From NCBI GenBank assembly GCA_002270565.1, contig NQMI01000016.1:482432-546431 (forward strand): DNA of 64,000 nucleotides, read 5' to 3'. The notes below the pieces were generated by a model. It was given only the letters and a program-made list of their open reading frames with translations. It was not told where the DNA came from and made no database searches. The DNA is from Stenocarpella maydis (lineage: Eukaryota > Ascomycota > Sordariomycetes > Diaporthales > Diaporthaceae). Of the stretch, positions 25,362 through 37,034 are shown piece by piece. How positions within the stretch are numbered: the stretch's first letter is position 1; each line of letters starts with the position of its first letter. Position numbers and translations under genes: made by a program.

Positions 25362-28233
25362 CTATTCGTCCCACTCGTTCTCCCCAGCCACGTCATAGTC
25401 AACCACCTCCTTCGACTCACCAGACTCATGCTGCTGTGACTGTTGTTGGCCGTGCTGCGATTCGCCCTCCTGGGCACCTTCCTCTGCACCGTCGTGATCG
25501 TTGGTCTTGCCGCCGTCGCCGGCGCCGTGGTGGCCCGCCTCGCCGTCATCTGCATCTCCCATGGCCGAGTCGAGGCCTTCGCCGCTCTCGCCGGCTGCAA
25601 CGCCATTCCCGCCGGCGGCGCGGTTGACGCTGGTCGATTTGCTGCCTTGTAGTGCGGCCGCGGTGCCAGCGACCCACGAGAGCTCGACGGCCTCACCGCC
25701 GTCGTTAACCCCGGGGATCTTGGTCGTCTTGACGCTGTCGTAGAAAGCCTCGGCCTGCTTGCGGTTGCTGAAGCTGAGGTGAGTCACCGCGGGTGTGGTC
25801 TGAATCTCGGTGACGCCATCTACCGTCTGGTACAGAATTCTTGGTCAGTCTCGGGAATGCCTCGTTCCTCTTCCACTGTGTGGCCCGAGGGAATGCACGA
25901 AAATCGCCCCGGCGCTGGGTTGAAGAATACTCTCAGGGAGGAAGAGAAAACACGTACGAAGAGATGCCTCCTCAGCGCCTCATCCTTCTCTGGCGCCGAG
26001 AAGTCAACGCCGGATATAGCCACTGTCTTGGGCCGGTTGTCAAGCGAGAAGGCCGCATACGTGGCGTGTAGGTTGCCCCTGCCGCCGCCCCGGCCGCCGC
26101 GCCACGCTCCTCGTGGTGCATATCCGCCGAGGCCCCGGAAGTACCCACTCCTTCCGCCGCGGCCGTAGCCTGGCGCGTATGGAGTCGACATGGCCGCGTT
26201 GTCGTCCTGCTGCTGCGGTACGTTGAGGTCAATCCCCAGCGCCACAGCCTCTCCGCGTAGCCTCGCGAGTGTGGCTTTCAGCGCCTCGGTCTGGGACGCC
26301 TCAGCGCCCTTTGCCCCCGCAGCTGCACCCTCGCTGCTGCGGCCAGGCTCAGTCGAGCTTCTGCGCGAGCCGGCCAGCTTCTCCATGAGCCGCTGTTTCT
26401 CTGCCGCCTGCTTCGCCTGCAGCTCCTTCTGCCTTTTCTCCAGCTCCTCGCGTTGTTTGTGGATCTCCCGGATCTTGGCCATCTTCTCCTCGTGCAGCCT
26501 TTGCGCCTCCTCTTGCTTGCGCGCGAACTCCTCCATGTCCATATCCTCCATCTTGACGTCCGCCGAAGCCTCACGTTTCAGACCGTTCGATGGTTGGCCA
26601 GGTTTGAAACCGTTCGCGCTATGCCCTCCATTTGCGGTTTCACTGTGCTTCTCTTTCTTGTACCAATAGACCTTAACGAACCGGTTGTCGAATATTACCT
26701 TTGGCGATTTATACGCAGCGTTGGCTGAGGCCCAGTTGTCGAATTTAACAACCGCTAATCGCTTGTGCCCCATCATCGTGACCTCCTCGACATTGCCGAA
26801 CTGCGAGAAGAAATTCCGCACCTGATTCTCGTCGAAATTTTCCTCGGGTATGCTCTCGACCACAATCTTTGTCTGAGTCCGATCGTAGACTGGCCCATCC
26901 GCAGAGAAGGGGGCGCGAGCCTGACCCGTCTTACGTCTTTGCTGGCCTTGACGGTTATTTCTGTTCTGGTTAAGATGTCCATTACCCTGATAAGTCAGTG
27001 GCTGTTGAGGAAGTGGGGATATCTGTTGAGGTTGCGACAGCGTTGCGGAAGTCGGGTCATATTCTGCGTTTTGCGTCAGATTCAGCAAGTTCAAGAACTG
27101 GATAAAAGACTCGAACGAAGAATTGAAATCAAACAGCGCCGGATAAGTATGATTGGAAGACACGGGGTCTTCGGTCTTGACTGGTGGACTGGGAAAGCTC
27201 GAAGCAGACGGACCTTCACTGGGTAGCGGGATCTGGCCGGAAATTTGTGGCGCAGGTAGGCTGTACATGACGGGCTCCGTCCCCGTGCTATGGTTGAACT
27301 TGCATTTGAGGCCCCTGGGGCAGAATCCCTTCCTGTCGAAGTCCCAGCACCGTCCTTTTCTGCCCTGTTGCGGCAATGTGTTCTGGAAACCGGGTTGCTG
27401 CTGCGAGTAATCGCCGTAGTTCTGCAACGAGAGACCCATCTGCTGGCTTATCTGCTGCAGTTGCCTAATCGACTCCAAGGGGTTGTTCGGATCGAAGGCG
27501 GGGATCTGGGGCACCTGGCCCGGCTGCGCAAAGGACGGCGCATGCTGGCCTGGAGGGTTTTGGAATGTGTAATGCTCCTGGAACATCGGCTGTGGTCTAT
27601 CGGGGTCAACGTAGCCCTTGCGACCCCCAAAGCCCCCACCGCGACGCGGTTGCTTGTATGGGCGACCCCCTGGGAATTGGTCTTGGCCGGTCGGCGCATC
27701 GAAGTCCCCACGATCCTGGAAGCCACGCTTGCGCGCGCTCCCGACGCCGGGGCCAGTAGCGATGGGAGGCTGGCCTGCATTCGGATCTCCGAGACCGGGG
27801 AGGGCAGAAGGAGGAGCGACAGCGGGGGCTGGCTTCGGTGGAGGGGGTGCGCCAGGGACGTAGGATCTGTATTGTATTATTTCAAATAAGTCGTTGACGA
27901 AGGAAGATGGGTCTGTAATCAACAACAATCAGTACCCATTCCCCATGGCCAGAGCACGTGTGGCGACAAGGTCGTACCTTCTGTGAGGAAATTGCCCATC
28001 TCGGACATGCACTTTGCCCTGAGGTCCTCGTTGCCATCGTCGCCATGCAATAGAGCCAGGACATAGTCCGCAAGCACATCAGCATCTGCATCAGATCTGT
28101 TTCAGCACCGAAGTCAGTACCAAAAGTCATGGTCCGGGGGCGCGACAGCCGTGAAGGGTGTGACGGACGTATTCTCGAGGCGCTTGACGATCCACGCCTT
28201 GAGCAGAGGCGAGTCCTCGTCGGGAAACAGCAT
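25362..28233 (-). CDS. RBM26/RBM27-family RNA-binding protein (CCCH zinc finger plus RRMs)
   Basis: Four exons (28233-28169, 28096-27978, 27912-25958, 25826-25362) give 867 aa; all joins keep frame with GT..AG introns. The N-terminal ~80 residues (MLFPDEDSPLLKAWIVKRLE onwards) form the helical PWI-like domain typical of RBM26/27 and S. pombe Rmn1. A CCCH finger with C-x8-C-x5-C-x3-H spacing lies at about 250-269. An RRM lies at about 409-479 (KIVVESIP ... VVKFDNWASA). A charged coiled coil runs at about 520-574, an RGG/GR-rich patch at about 643-675, and a second RRM-like fold (KTVAISGVD) starts near 690 and crosses the last intron. The C terminus is acidic, ending GENEWDE. Relatives work with the nuclear exosome adaptor machinery (MTREC/PAXT) in RNA surveillance; that role is inferred from the family. 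Confidence 0.9.
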
Positions 28234-28985
28234 CTTTCCCTGCCTTCTATTTTCGCATGGACATAAAGACGGCTATTGTGGCAGCGACGTGAGAGAGAGC
28301 GAGCCGAGACCAAAATGGAGTTTGGAGGTGTTAATAACCGGTCCGTTGGTCCGTACTTGCTTGGTTGGTGGCGACTCTCGGACAAGAAGAAGCTTGGCCC
28401 AAGAATTGTTAAATGTTGCTTGGACTGACTGATGCTCGGGGGAGCTTCCCCAAAAGCTGCAGCAAGGGTTGATTTAGGGTGGGGCCGCAGCGAGGCACGC
28501 TAGTGTAGCATCGACTAATCTGCAGTTGGGCGGGCCACGCCCAATGCGACCGACTAATTACACTGCCCAAGCACGCGGATTTCCCTTCTCCCAAATATAA
28601 ATGCCGGTAGAAGCCAGTCGCGTAAACCATGCTAGTCTATAACATGACATTCTACCGGCATCTGTCATACATACACTGACATCACACGCTGTAGATCATG
28701 GGACGCATATTTTTTTTTTCTTCTTCTCCTTGACTTCATCAACGCAATAAAATTCCAAATTCCGGCGTTAAGTACAAGCTCTCGGGTCGGGACTATGATC
28801 ATGATATGTTCCGGTGCTTGTTCGACATCCGCTTCGCCATTTTCCTCCCCAAACCCTTTTGGTTTTTCGAATCGTAGACCGTTTTCCGTCTTCTTTGCAA
28901 CTAAGCTAACATTGCCGAAGATACGCTCTATCAAGCCGCCGGATGAGGCGGGTGGGAAAAGTCTATGAGCATGGAGATCAGGCTT
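28234..28985. other. Spacer between EF-2 3' end and RBM26-like 5' end
   Basis: Holds the RBM26-like promoter and the EF-2 3' UTR. A minus-strand 89-codon frame at 28665-28934 lies directly downstream of EF-2, most likely in its 3' UTR, and shows no family. No RNA gene seen. Confidence 0.6.
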
Positions 28986-31943
28986 TTACAGCTTGTCGTA
29001 GTACTGTGCAAACCGGTTAGCATCGCTTCAGAGTAACAATCACGGGGCAGAGGGACTAGTTAGACTCACGTTCTCGACACCGGGAACCTCGACCTTGATA
29101 CCCTTGCGCTTACGCATCTCCTGGACCATGGCACCGACCTTGGAGGTGGGGTCCAGAGGGGAGCCACCGGGCAGCAGCTGCCAGTGGTCGAACACGGACT
29201 GGGGGAAGGCCTGTCCGGAGGTGGCGGCACGCAGGTCACCGTTGAAGCCAAACGACTCAATGACAGGCAGATAAGACTTGATGGTGAACAGAGGAGTACC
29301 AGGGCGCTGCTCCTCACCGAAGACGATACCACGTCGCTGGGAAAGCACACTGTAGACACCACCCATGGCCTGTTCGGGCACCTGGATCTCACACAAGAAC
29401 ACGGGCTCCTGCAGGGCAGGCTGGGCGAGCAGGGCAGCAGCGTACATGACACGACGGGTCGTGGGCATGATCTGGCCGGTACCACGGTGGATAGAATCGG
29501 CGTGGAGGGTGACATCGAGGATGTTCCAGCGGACGGACCGCATGGGCTCCTCAGCAACAGGACCCTCACGGGAAGCCCACTGGAAACCAGAGACGACCGA
29601 ATCCTTGATTTCGTTGAGGTACTGCACGGCCTTGGTCTGGTCGACCAGCAGGTTGGGGCCGTTGGTGTCGGGACCGAATGTCCAGATCTTGCGGGCGTCG
29701 GTGACATCCCAGCCGAAGTCGTCGGCGAGGACACGGGCACGGGCCTTGAAGTCGTCACGGGGGTTGATCTTGCCGGCCTCGATAGCCAGGGCCAGCTCCT
29801 CGTCAAGGGGCTCGGCGGTCATGTACAAACGGTTGTGCTTGTTAGGCGACTTAGACAGAGCAGTCATGCTCGACTTGCCACCAACAGTCTCACGGTACTG
29901 GACGACGGGGTCGGAGATGATCAGAGGAACACCCGCGTGGTCGTTCTGGAGGTCGTTCAGGCAGATCTCCAGGTGGAGCTCACCAGCACCAGCGACGATG
30001 TGCTCACCAGACTCGTTGGTCATGGTCAGGACACAAGGGTCCGACTTTGACAGACGCTTCAGACCCTCAACAAGCTTGGGCAGATCCTGGGCGTTCTTGC
30101 ACTGGACGGATCGCTGCACGACAGGGGAGACGGAGAACTTCATGACCTTGAGGTTGTGGGCGGCCTTGTCGGTGGTGATGGTACCAGACTTGAGCAGGAA
30201 CTGGTCAATACCGACCAGACCGACAATGTTACCTGCGGGGATGTCGTCGATGGCCTCGACACGGCCACCCATCATCAGGACGACACGCTGGATGGCCTTC
30301 TCGGAGAGATCCTCCTTGCGGCCGGGGACGTAGTTGGGGCCCTGGATGCGGACCTTCTGGCCTGACTTGACGGTACCGGAGAAGACACGACCGAAGGCGT
30401 AGAAGCGACCCTTGTCGGAGGTCGGCACCATCTTGGAGACGTAGAGCATGAGGTCGGCCTTGGTAGGGTCGGCCTCACAGTCACGGATGGAGGCGAAGAT
30501 GGGGTCGTCCTGAGGACCCTCGTACAATGTCTCGGCACGGTACTTCTGGGCGGTCTTGGGGGAAGGCAGGTGGAGGATCATCATCTCCAGCAGGGAGTCG
30601 GCGGCGGGCAGGAAAGTGCGCATGACGGCCTTGAGCAGCTGCTTGCCCTCCTTGTCCCGGTCCTCGGAGGCCAGCTTGAGGTCGAGCTTCTGCAGCAGGG
30701 TCGCGACCTCGTCCTTCTTGAAGTTCATGACGGCAGCAAAGATCTTGAAGATGGGGTCCAGGATGAACTGGTTGAAGGCGCGCTCAAGCTGCTGGCCCTC
30801 GTAGGTTCCGTTCTTGGTCCACTTCTTGGTCTTGGGGTTGAAGTAGTTGTCTCCCCAGAGACGCTCCATCATCTTGTTACGGTCGACACCGAACTTCTTG
30901 GCGTAACGGGTGGCGAACTGACGGATGGTGAAGGCCCAGCCGTGCAGACCGGAACCGAAGGCGACGGTGCCCTTGTCCGGATAGACCTGGACGTCACCAA
31001 GGGACTTGTCGAAGTAGGTGGAGATGACGACGTTGACGGACTCGATTGTCCGGGAGAAGGACTGGTAAAGAGCCTCCTTCTCGATCTGGAGCTCGAGGAG
31101 AGCGCGGTCAACCTTGTTGATGACAACAACGGGCTTGATACGCTCACCGAGAGCCTGTCGGAGCACAGTCTCGGTCTGCACGCACACACCCTCGACGGTG
31201 TCGACGACTGGGGGGCATTGTCAGTGGGCGGGCTCGGCGGGTCAGCAGGAATGTAGGCTGCGAGGGGCCAACTTACCGACGAGAGCACCGTCGGTGACAC
31301 GGAGAGCAGCAGTGACCTCAGAGGAGAAATCAACGTGACCGGGGGAGTCGATCAGGTTGATCAAGAAGTCGTTGCCGTTGGTCTCCTGTCCCTTGATGTC
31401 CTTGATGTCGTCGGGCTCGGGGAGGGTGGCGTACAGGGAGATGGCGGTAGACTTGATGGTGATACCACCTGGTCGAGGTCAGCACATTGTGGTCCCCAAG
31501 AACCTTATCGGTGGGGATTTGAATGCCCCGGTCAGAACGTACGCTCCTGCTCGTCTTGACGAGTATCGGTGGCACGGGCATCACCGGCCTTTCCGGTAGA
31601 GATGATACCGGCCTTGGCCAGCAGAGAGTCGGTAAGGGTAGATTTGCCGTGGTCGACATGAGCAATAACACTCATGTTACGAACATTGCTCGGCTTCTTC
31701 ATGAGATCGTGGATCTCGTCGACAGTGAAGCTGGAGAGGGGATCGTCAGTACAGTCCCATGTTTGAAGAATTTCCTATGTACCCAGGACAGATTGGGTGG
31801 TGGGTTGTGGTGGTCCGAGACCATGGTACGATTACATATTATTGTGCTTGTGCGCGGATTCCCCTCGACAAGGTTGTCGATTGGGCGGGGGCGCGCCAGG
31901 TGCAGCAGAGGCAGGAGTAGGGTCGAGGAACTTACTTGACCAT
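28986..31943 (-). CDS. EFT2: Translation elongation factor 2
   Basis: GTPase that drives ribosomal translocation. Five exons: 31943-31936 (8 nt, ATGGTCAA), 31730-31543, 31468-31277, 31207-29070 and 29003-28986 (18 nt, YYDKL plus stop). Total 847 aa. All joins keep frame, and the first intron is long for this window (205 nt), as is common in highly expressed fungal genes. G motifs: AHVDHGKS (26-33), RGITIKS (about 66), DSPGHVDF (about 105) and NKVD (160-163). The diphthamide histidine is about residue 703 (codon 29489-29487) within [11 protein letters not shown]; the second glycine of the usual HRGGGQ loop is threonine here. The family C terminus, usually YYDKL, is restored only by the tiny last exon; without it the frame would run into intron sequence. 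Confidence 0.97.
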
Positions 31944-33735
31944 TTTGACGGTATTGACAATCAAACCCGACTAAATGATATGTCTTCTGTATGCTTGGGG
32001 GCTGGGATGGATGCCTCGAGAACGGCAAGATTTTTGGGGCGGCGAAGGGGAGAAGATCGCAACGCCGGGCAGATTCAAGACACGAGGTTTTGACCTGCTG
32101 ATTAAAGAGGACTGCGCGGGGTCGTTAGCTGCGTGTGCGACTGGATGTGACGGATATGATAGTAGGCGAGGGCTGGCTGCCTTTTCTTCGGCGTGGGGCC
32201 AGAGTCCGGAAGGAAGCAGTTCAGGTGTGACTCTGTTGCAGCAACGGGAGGAGCACGAGGGTGAGGTGTTGGTGGAGGGGGTTGGGCAACCTACAGAATC
32301 TCGCCGTCAAGGCTTTGCGCTGGTGGGAAGGGAAGGGAAAAAAAGAGGGAGGGAAGAAGAAACGGGCAATGTGGGTGCGGGGTGATAGATTTTCGCTGAA
32401 GCCCAATCCAACACCAGCCCCACCAGTGCACCACATAGGCCGGCCACTGCAGCACCAGCACTGGGTAATGTATTTGGGTATTTGCAAAGTGGGGCGTCAT
32501 GCCGAGGGCCCTAACGAAGAGGGCAGGGCAGGCACTTCAGTTGCAAATACACAGGGCAGATGGTCTAGCCCTAGCCTCCTAGCCTGCAGGAGGAGGGAGA
32601 GCTGTTGCAAGCTTTCTCATCCACAACAGCACCAGGTCCAATCAAGCTTGCCACCCTGCCCCTCTGCTGCACCGAATGACTGCTCGCCGGGTACACACAT
32701 ACCTAGGCAGTACTATAGTACGGAGTAGAGTGTGCATGCACACACTTACACACAATTAACCCTCTCAGCTCCTGGTGGCAACCTTGACCAGCTTATTCAA
32801 CTAGATAGCTAGCAAGAATGAGTGCACTTTGGCCTGCCATCACGCCGAGCTGGTGACTCTTCCCCGAAGTATCCAGAGTCTTTCAGCCTCTTGTGTCATG
32901 GTGAGATCAGCAGTTCCTAGGCCGATGGAGCAGTACGGGGTAGATACCTGTGCCTCGACGCATAATCAACACGACCAAGCTCGCTTAACTCCGTGTCCCG
33001 CTTAAGCCCGACCTCGGCAGCAGCAACATCACAATTGCTGTCTGAGCATGAATGTATTTCCATTGTACAACGTGCAAGACGTCCACAAATAAGTGTACCA
33101 GATATATGAATATAGGATATCGTATATGTCCCAGACGTAACCTGCCCATCCCCACGGGACACTGGTCTTTCTTAAGGCCTGGCTTGCCACAGCGATGGCA
33201 AGCCTCTTCATTCAAGCAGCCTGTAACCCGGCGTCCAGACTGACCGCAACGGAAACACTTCACATGGCGTTTCCTCCTTTCTGGGGTCCTGAGCCACCGT
33301 GTGGACTGGCGCGCCACACAAGGAGCTCCGAGCGAGGGCAGTTGCTGATCTCATGTACTGGTTCGCCGCAACGGAACACCTGGGCCCCGCTGCCCTCGGC
33401 TTGACAATGCTGTGTGTGCTGGTCCGGGTTGAGTATTCGCATCGAGATGAGATTCAATTGTCGGCCTGCGTAAGAGATGAATACCCTACTGCCCTAAGTA
33501 TATCATATGTTTCTCGACGCTGTATTATCCATCCCTACATTGAATGTTGGTAGAGCAAGCTTGGACCCACCGTGCTCCATCCAACCAATCGTAACGCCTA
33601 CCGCTAGTTTCTCGGCGCCTCTGCCAATTTTCTCGAAGCTCAGCCGCATCGCATATCGCATCCAACCGCGCCGCCAACACGACCGGACCTGGACACACTC
33701 ACCTCCAAGCCACGGCAAGCAGTCGCGAACCGACA
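31944..33735. other. Divergent EF-2/MRP51 promoter region with decayed insert
   Basis: About 1.8 kb. The EF-2 side holds its promoter. One TACGGAGTA element lies at 32719-32727. A minus-strand zinc-knuckle relic occupies about 33155-33460 and is listed separately. No intact gene apart from the flanking ones. Confidence 0.6.
33155..33460 (-). pseudogene. Decayed CCHC zinc-knuckle fragment, retroelement Gag-like
   Basis: Read on the minus strand, three CCHC-type knuckles follow each other, in two frames: about 33379-33338 (FRCGEPVHEISNC), 33257-33216 (CFRCGQSGRRVTGC) and 33200-33159 (CHRCGKPGLKKDQC). The C-x2-C-x4-H-x4-C pattern is broken once in each: first Cys to Val, His to Arg, and His to Leu. 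A frame change lies between the first and second. Closely spaced knuckles of this kind are typical of Gag proteins of fungal retrotransposons, though cellular CNBP-like proteins also have them. No start, reverse transcriptase or repeats were seen nearby, so it is a fragment. The break pattern indicates that it no longer codes for a working protein. Confidence 0.6.
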
Positions 33736-35184
33736 ATGGCGACTGCAAGCCGGACCCTGTCGCCCGGCGGAGCCCTCCTCAGGGCTTCGCGCATGTTCTC
33801 GCTGCCCCAGGCAATACCGCCGCCGCCCGGCGACTACCAGGCGGCCACCAGCTACAACTCGGAGACGGCCACCCAGCCATACCCAACCCTGCAGACCGTC
33901 ACTGCCCCGGAGAACTTCAGGCAGCGCGGCGACTGGGGCTTCAAGCGCAACTTCCCCATGCGCTCCACCGCGAGGACCAGCACGCCCTACCTGCGCGTCA
34001 AGCAGGTAGACTCCATCGAGCACGTCACCGACTTTGCCTCGGCCGCCGACCACACCCTGTCGCTCCAGAAGTGGCAGGAGATGAACGTTACCATATCCCT
34101 CCCGCACTTCATCTCCGAGTCACCCACCTCCAGCATATCCGCCATGGGCATGAAGCCACAGTCCGTCTTCGAGAACAAGTACGACTTCACCGCCATCGAC
34201 AGCGTCAAGAAGAGCATGGCCGGCCAGATGCGGTGGAAGTACGAGGGGCCCTGGCTGGCCACGCTGACCGAGGGTGAGTTCCAGAGGTACATCAGGAAGT
34301 CGGTCCGGCCGAGGAAGATCGAGTTCCGCCAGTTCTTGCGCGAGAAGCTCGCTGCTGGGCTGAGCAAGGCGGCCAGGGATCGCGCGACCGAGGCGGGCGG
34401 CGACGAGGCGGCCAAGAGCGTGAGGGATGTGCAGCCGGACGAAATCACCGACGCCCACCTGACAAACTTCTTGCGAGACCTGCGCCAGGACCGACAGAGC
34501 CTTTATGACACTGTCGGGGAGTTCCTGGATCTCCCGCCCATCGAGCCCCCGGGACCCATGGACGTATTAGAAGACCTAAGTCCCAATAAGTCGAGGACTG
34601 TGGATCGCGAGAACCCCTACGCTGTCCATGGCCCCCCCATCACACACCCCTCGGCTGGTTTGTCCTACCTGCGGACGTCTGCGTACATAGACAACCACCC
34701 AGTCTACGGGCCGCTCAGGCACCACCCGCCGGTCAAGGGCAGGATCTTCGTGTCAAGCAGCGATGCCGCCTCGCTCGGAAAGTCCGGCACCCTCGGCCTC
34801 GGAGGCTTCATCGTCGGGTCAAAACAGACCAGCGCAGACTTCGTCCGCGGGGGCCGTACGTACGACCCGAGCGTGCAAGGCGGGCAGAAGACGTGGGCGC
34901 ACATCTTCTCGGCGCAGGTCAACTCCCAGGGCCGCGTGCTGCTGCACGCCGAGGAGGCGATCGAGAGGTCCACCGCTGAGTCCAAGTTGGTGCAGGAGGA
35001 GATGGCGGGCGAGAAGCAGGTCTTCCACAACGCACCCGAAGACAGGCAGCAGAGCAACATGCGACCCCCTAGGGAGCCACGGACTACGTCCAGGCTGGAC
35101 CGCAAGAATCCCTATCTCAACGGGAATAACAAGTTCACGCCGGGTAGCAGCGAGAGGTACGGACTTCCGCCACCGCCGCGGTAG
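33736..35184 (+). CDS. MRP51: Mitochondrial small-subunit ribosomal protein Mrp51
   Basis: A single-exon gene for 482 aa, of normal length for the filamentous-fungal Mrp51/bS1m family, a mitochondrial small-subunit protein that in yeast is tied to translation of COX2 and COX3 mRNAs. The signature GDWGFKRNFPMRST near residues 69-80, followed by YLRVKQVDSIEHVTDFASAADH, identifies it. The first ~25 residues are rich in R, S and A with no acids, as in a mitochondrial presequence. The C-terminal third is polar and low in complexity, as in homologues. ATG at 33736 is the first in frame after a stop. It is divergent from EF-2 and in tandem with the eS17 gene. Confidence 0.93.
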   Translation: MATASRTLSPGGALLRASRMFSLPQAIPPPPGDYQAATSYNSETATQPYPTLQTVTAPENFRQRGDWGFKRNFPMRSTARTSTPYLRVKQVDSIEHVTDFASAADHTLSLQKWQEMNVTISLPHFISESPTSSISAMGMKPQSVFENKYDFTAIDSVKKSMAGQMRWKYEGPWLATLTEGEFQRYIRKSVRPRKIEFRQFLREKLAAGLSKAARDRATEAGGDEAAKSVRDVQPDEITDAHLTNFLRDLRQDRQSLYDTVGEFLDLPPIEPPGPMDVLEDLSPNKSRTVDRENPYAVHGPPITHPSAGLSYLRTSAYIDNHPVYGPLRHHPPVKGRIFVSSSDAASLGKSGTLGLGGFIVGSKQTSADFVRGGRTYDPSVQGGQKTWAHIFSAQVNSQGRVLLHAEEAIERSTAESKLVQEEMAGEKQVFHNAPEDRQQSNMRPPREPRTTSRLDRKNPYLNGNNKFTPGSSERYGLPPPPR

Positions 35185-35885
35185 GAGGGCAGATATCGGA
35201 GCTGATGGGAGCCAAAAAGCCGGGGGTCTATCAGCGACCGCACTTCGGAACTCGCTGTGAGAGGTTCGGGGCGCTTTGGGACGGCGCGACAGAACAATTT
35301 TGATGGCCTTTAAACCAAGTAGAAATTGTAAAATTGACCCCAGCCTTACAGCTGCTGATCATTGGAGACCATGGCATATTTCTAAGACTTTAGGAAAATA
35401 ACGGCAAGGCACTGGATTCTCTGTACTCTATGGTCACCTTGAATTGCAACGTGCTGGTTGCCGGGTTGGCGGGGCAGATATATGAGGGAGATTGAGAGTA
35501 GTCTCAAAGCAAGCAATGTCCAGGGGAGATGTGACTTGGCAGGCCATAATATCTGAAGGTTATAGTACTATCAATTGTGGAATCCCGGGCCATGCGCGGA
35601 TGGGGTGGCGCACTGGATCCAGATGTTGAGGTTTGACGGCCAGGGGCTGCTGCATGTGGCCTCGCACGTGATACTCGCCAATTCTGCCGGCTGCCACCGC
35701 CCCGCTCCAACACACAACATGCCCGCCGCTCAGATTGGGTGGGTAGCCAGGAGGAAATTTTGAACTGCTTCTTGCCGCAGTCTCAACCCAGCCGCTCGTC
35801 CATCGCCCGACCTTTTTCCTTCCTCACCGTCGACAAAGTCACCGTCAAATCCTCAACACCCCTCCTACCCTCCAACACCGCCAAA
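35185..35885. other. Spacer and eS17 promoter
   Basis: About 700 nt between two plus-strand genes. A pyrimidine-rich stretch (about 35790-35880, including CTTTTTCCTTCCTCACC) just before the eS17 start is typical of fungal ribosomal protein gene leaders. Nothing else recognised. Confidence 0.6.
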
Positions 35886-36483
35886 ATGGGTCGCGTCCGC
35901 ACCAAGACCGTCAAGAAGAGCGCCAAGGTGCTCATCGAGAGATTTTACCCCCGCCTCACCCTGGATTTCGAGACGAACAAGCGCATCTGCGATGAGATCG
36001 CCATCATCGCCTCCAAGCGCCTGCGGAGAAAGTAGCCTTTACATGATCAATTTTCGGAACGACACTAACAGCCCGGTACAGACAAGATTGCCGGCTACAC
36101 CACCCACCTGATGAAGCGTATCCAGGAGGGTCCCGTCCGCGGTATCTCCTTCAAGCTGCAGGAGGAGGAGCGTGAGCGTAAGGACCAGTACGTCCCCGAG
36201 GTGTCCGCCCTCGACTTCACCCAGAACTCCGAGTCTGGCCAGCTCGACGTCGACGCCGAGACCAAGGACCTGCTCAAGCACCTCGGTGTAAGTTTTCTCA
36301 GCCCCCCCCCTCGGCCCCTGGCCCCAGACCACCTGCTGGTGACAACCGTTGGCTGTGGTTTGCTAACGTGAACGCCCCCAACAGTTCGACTCTGTCCCCG
36401 TCAACGTCATCAACGTTGTCCAGCAGCAGACCCAGGAGCGTGGTGGCCGCCGCTTCGGCGACCGCCCCCCTCGCCGCGACTAA
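35886..36483 (+). CDS. RPS17: 40S ribosomal protein eS17 (RPS17), with a GA..AG first intron
   Basis: Three exons, 35886-36027, 36082-36287 and 36385-36483, give 148 aa, the usual length. Start [19 protein letters not shown], middle [19 protein letters not shown] and [11 protein letters not shown], and the end GDRPPRRD match eS17 throughout. The odd point is intron 1 (36028-36081, 54 nt). The universally conserved SKRLRNKIAGY is produced only if exon 1 ends at 36027, where the intron starts GAAAGT instead of GTAAGT. The rest of the intron is normal (branch site CACTAACAG, acceptor TACAG). The nearest real GT (36032) shifts the frame. Either a rare GA..AG intron is spliced, or one base (36029, T expected) is wrong in the assembly. 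Intron 2 (36288-36384) is normal. Confidence 0.95.
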
Positions 36484-37034
36484 GTCCACCCCAATCCAAA
36501 AACGGTGTTGCGATGACGATGAGTTTACGAAAAGAAGCCTCTCGACAAGAGGCATGAGGGAGGAGGAAGGTTCCACGGGCGCGGCAATACTACATGATGG
36601 ATTCACATCGGGCTTGGGTTCCGGGCGCGTGGCGTCGGTCATGGCGTCCACGGCGTTCTTGATGATGGCACGCAAGTGTTTTCTTCGTCTTCTACCGACT
36701 TGGAAGGTAGTGAGCTCCCACTTAGATCGAATGCAGATCTCATGCTCCTACAAGGTGTCGCCTGTCTCTAGGGTAATTCCGGAGACAAGGCTTGATGGCC
36801 AATTACTTCCAATGTTCGGGTGTGGATCAAGGTCCTGGGTCTCGTGGTTTTACCGCCGTCTCCCTCTCCATTCCCCACGTGGACACCTTCGGCATGCCGT
36901 TGTGACGAGAGACACCTGGTGGTGATATGCTGTGCGAACGTGTGACGTCTTTCCTATGCGGGATTCCGAAACTCAGCCGTAACTCCATCGCTTCTGTAAA
37001 TGGTGCTTGTAGACGTAGTAGACCTAACCTGGCA
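36484..37034. other. Convergent 3' spacer
   Basis: About 550 nt between the eS17 and Rtr1 genes; presumed 3' UTRs. No feature recognised. Confidence 0.6.

Noticed and set aside
28665..28934. 89-codon minus-strand frame just downstream of EF-2
   Set aside because: It lies where the EF-2 3' UTR should be, shows no family, and its basic end comes from an A/G-rich tract (RRRRKKK). Not listed as a gene.
29184..30333. Long plus-strand frames (288 and 322 codons) across EF-2
   Set aside because: Antisense shadows produced by the strong codon bias of EF-2 exon 4.
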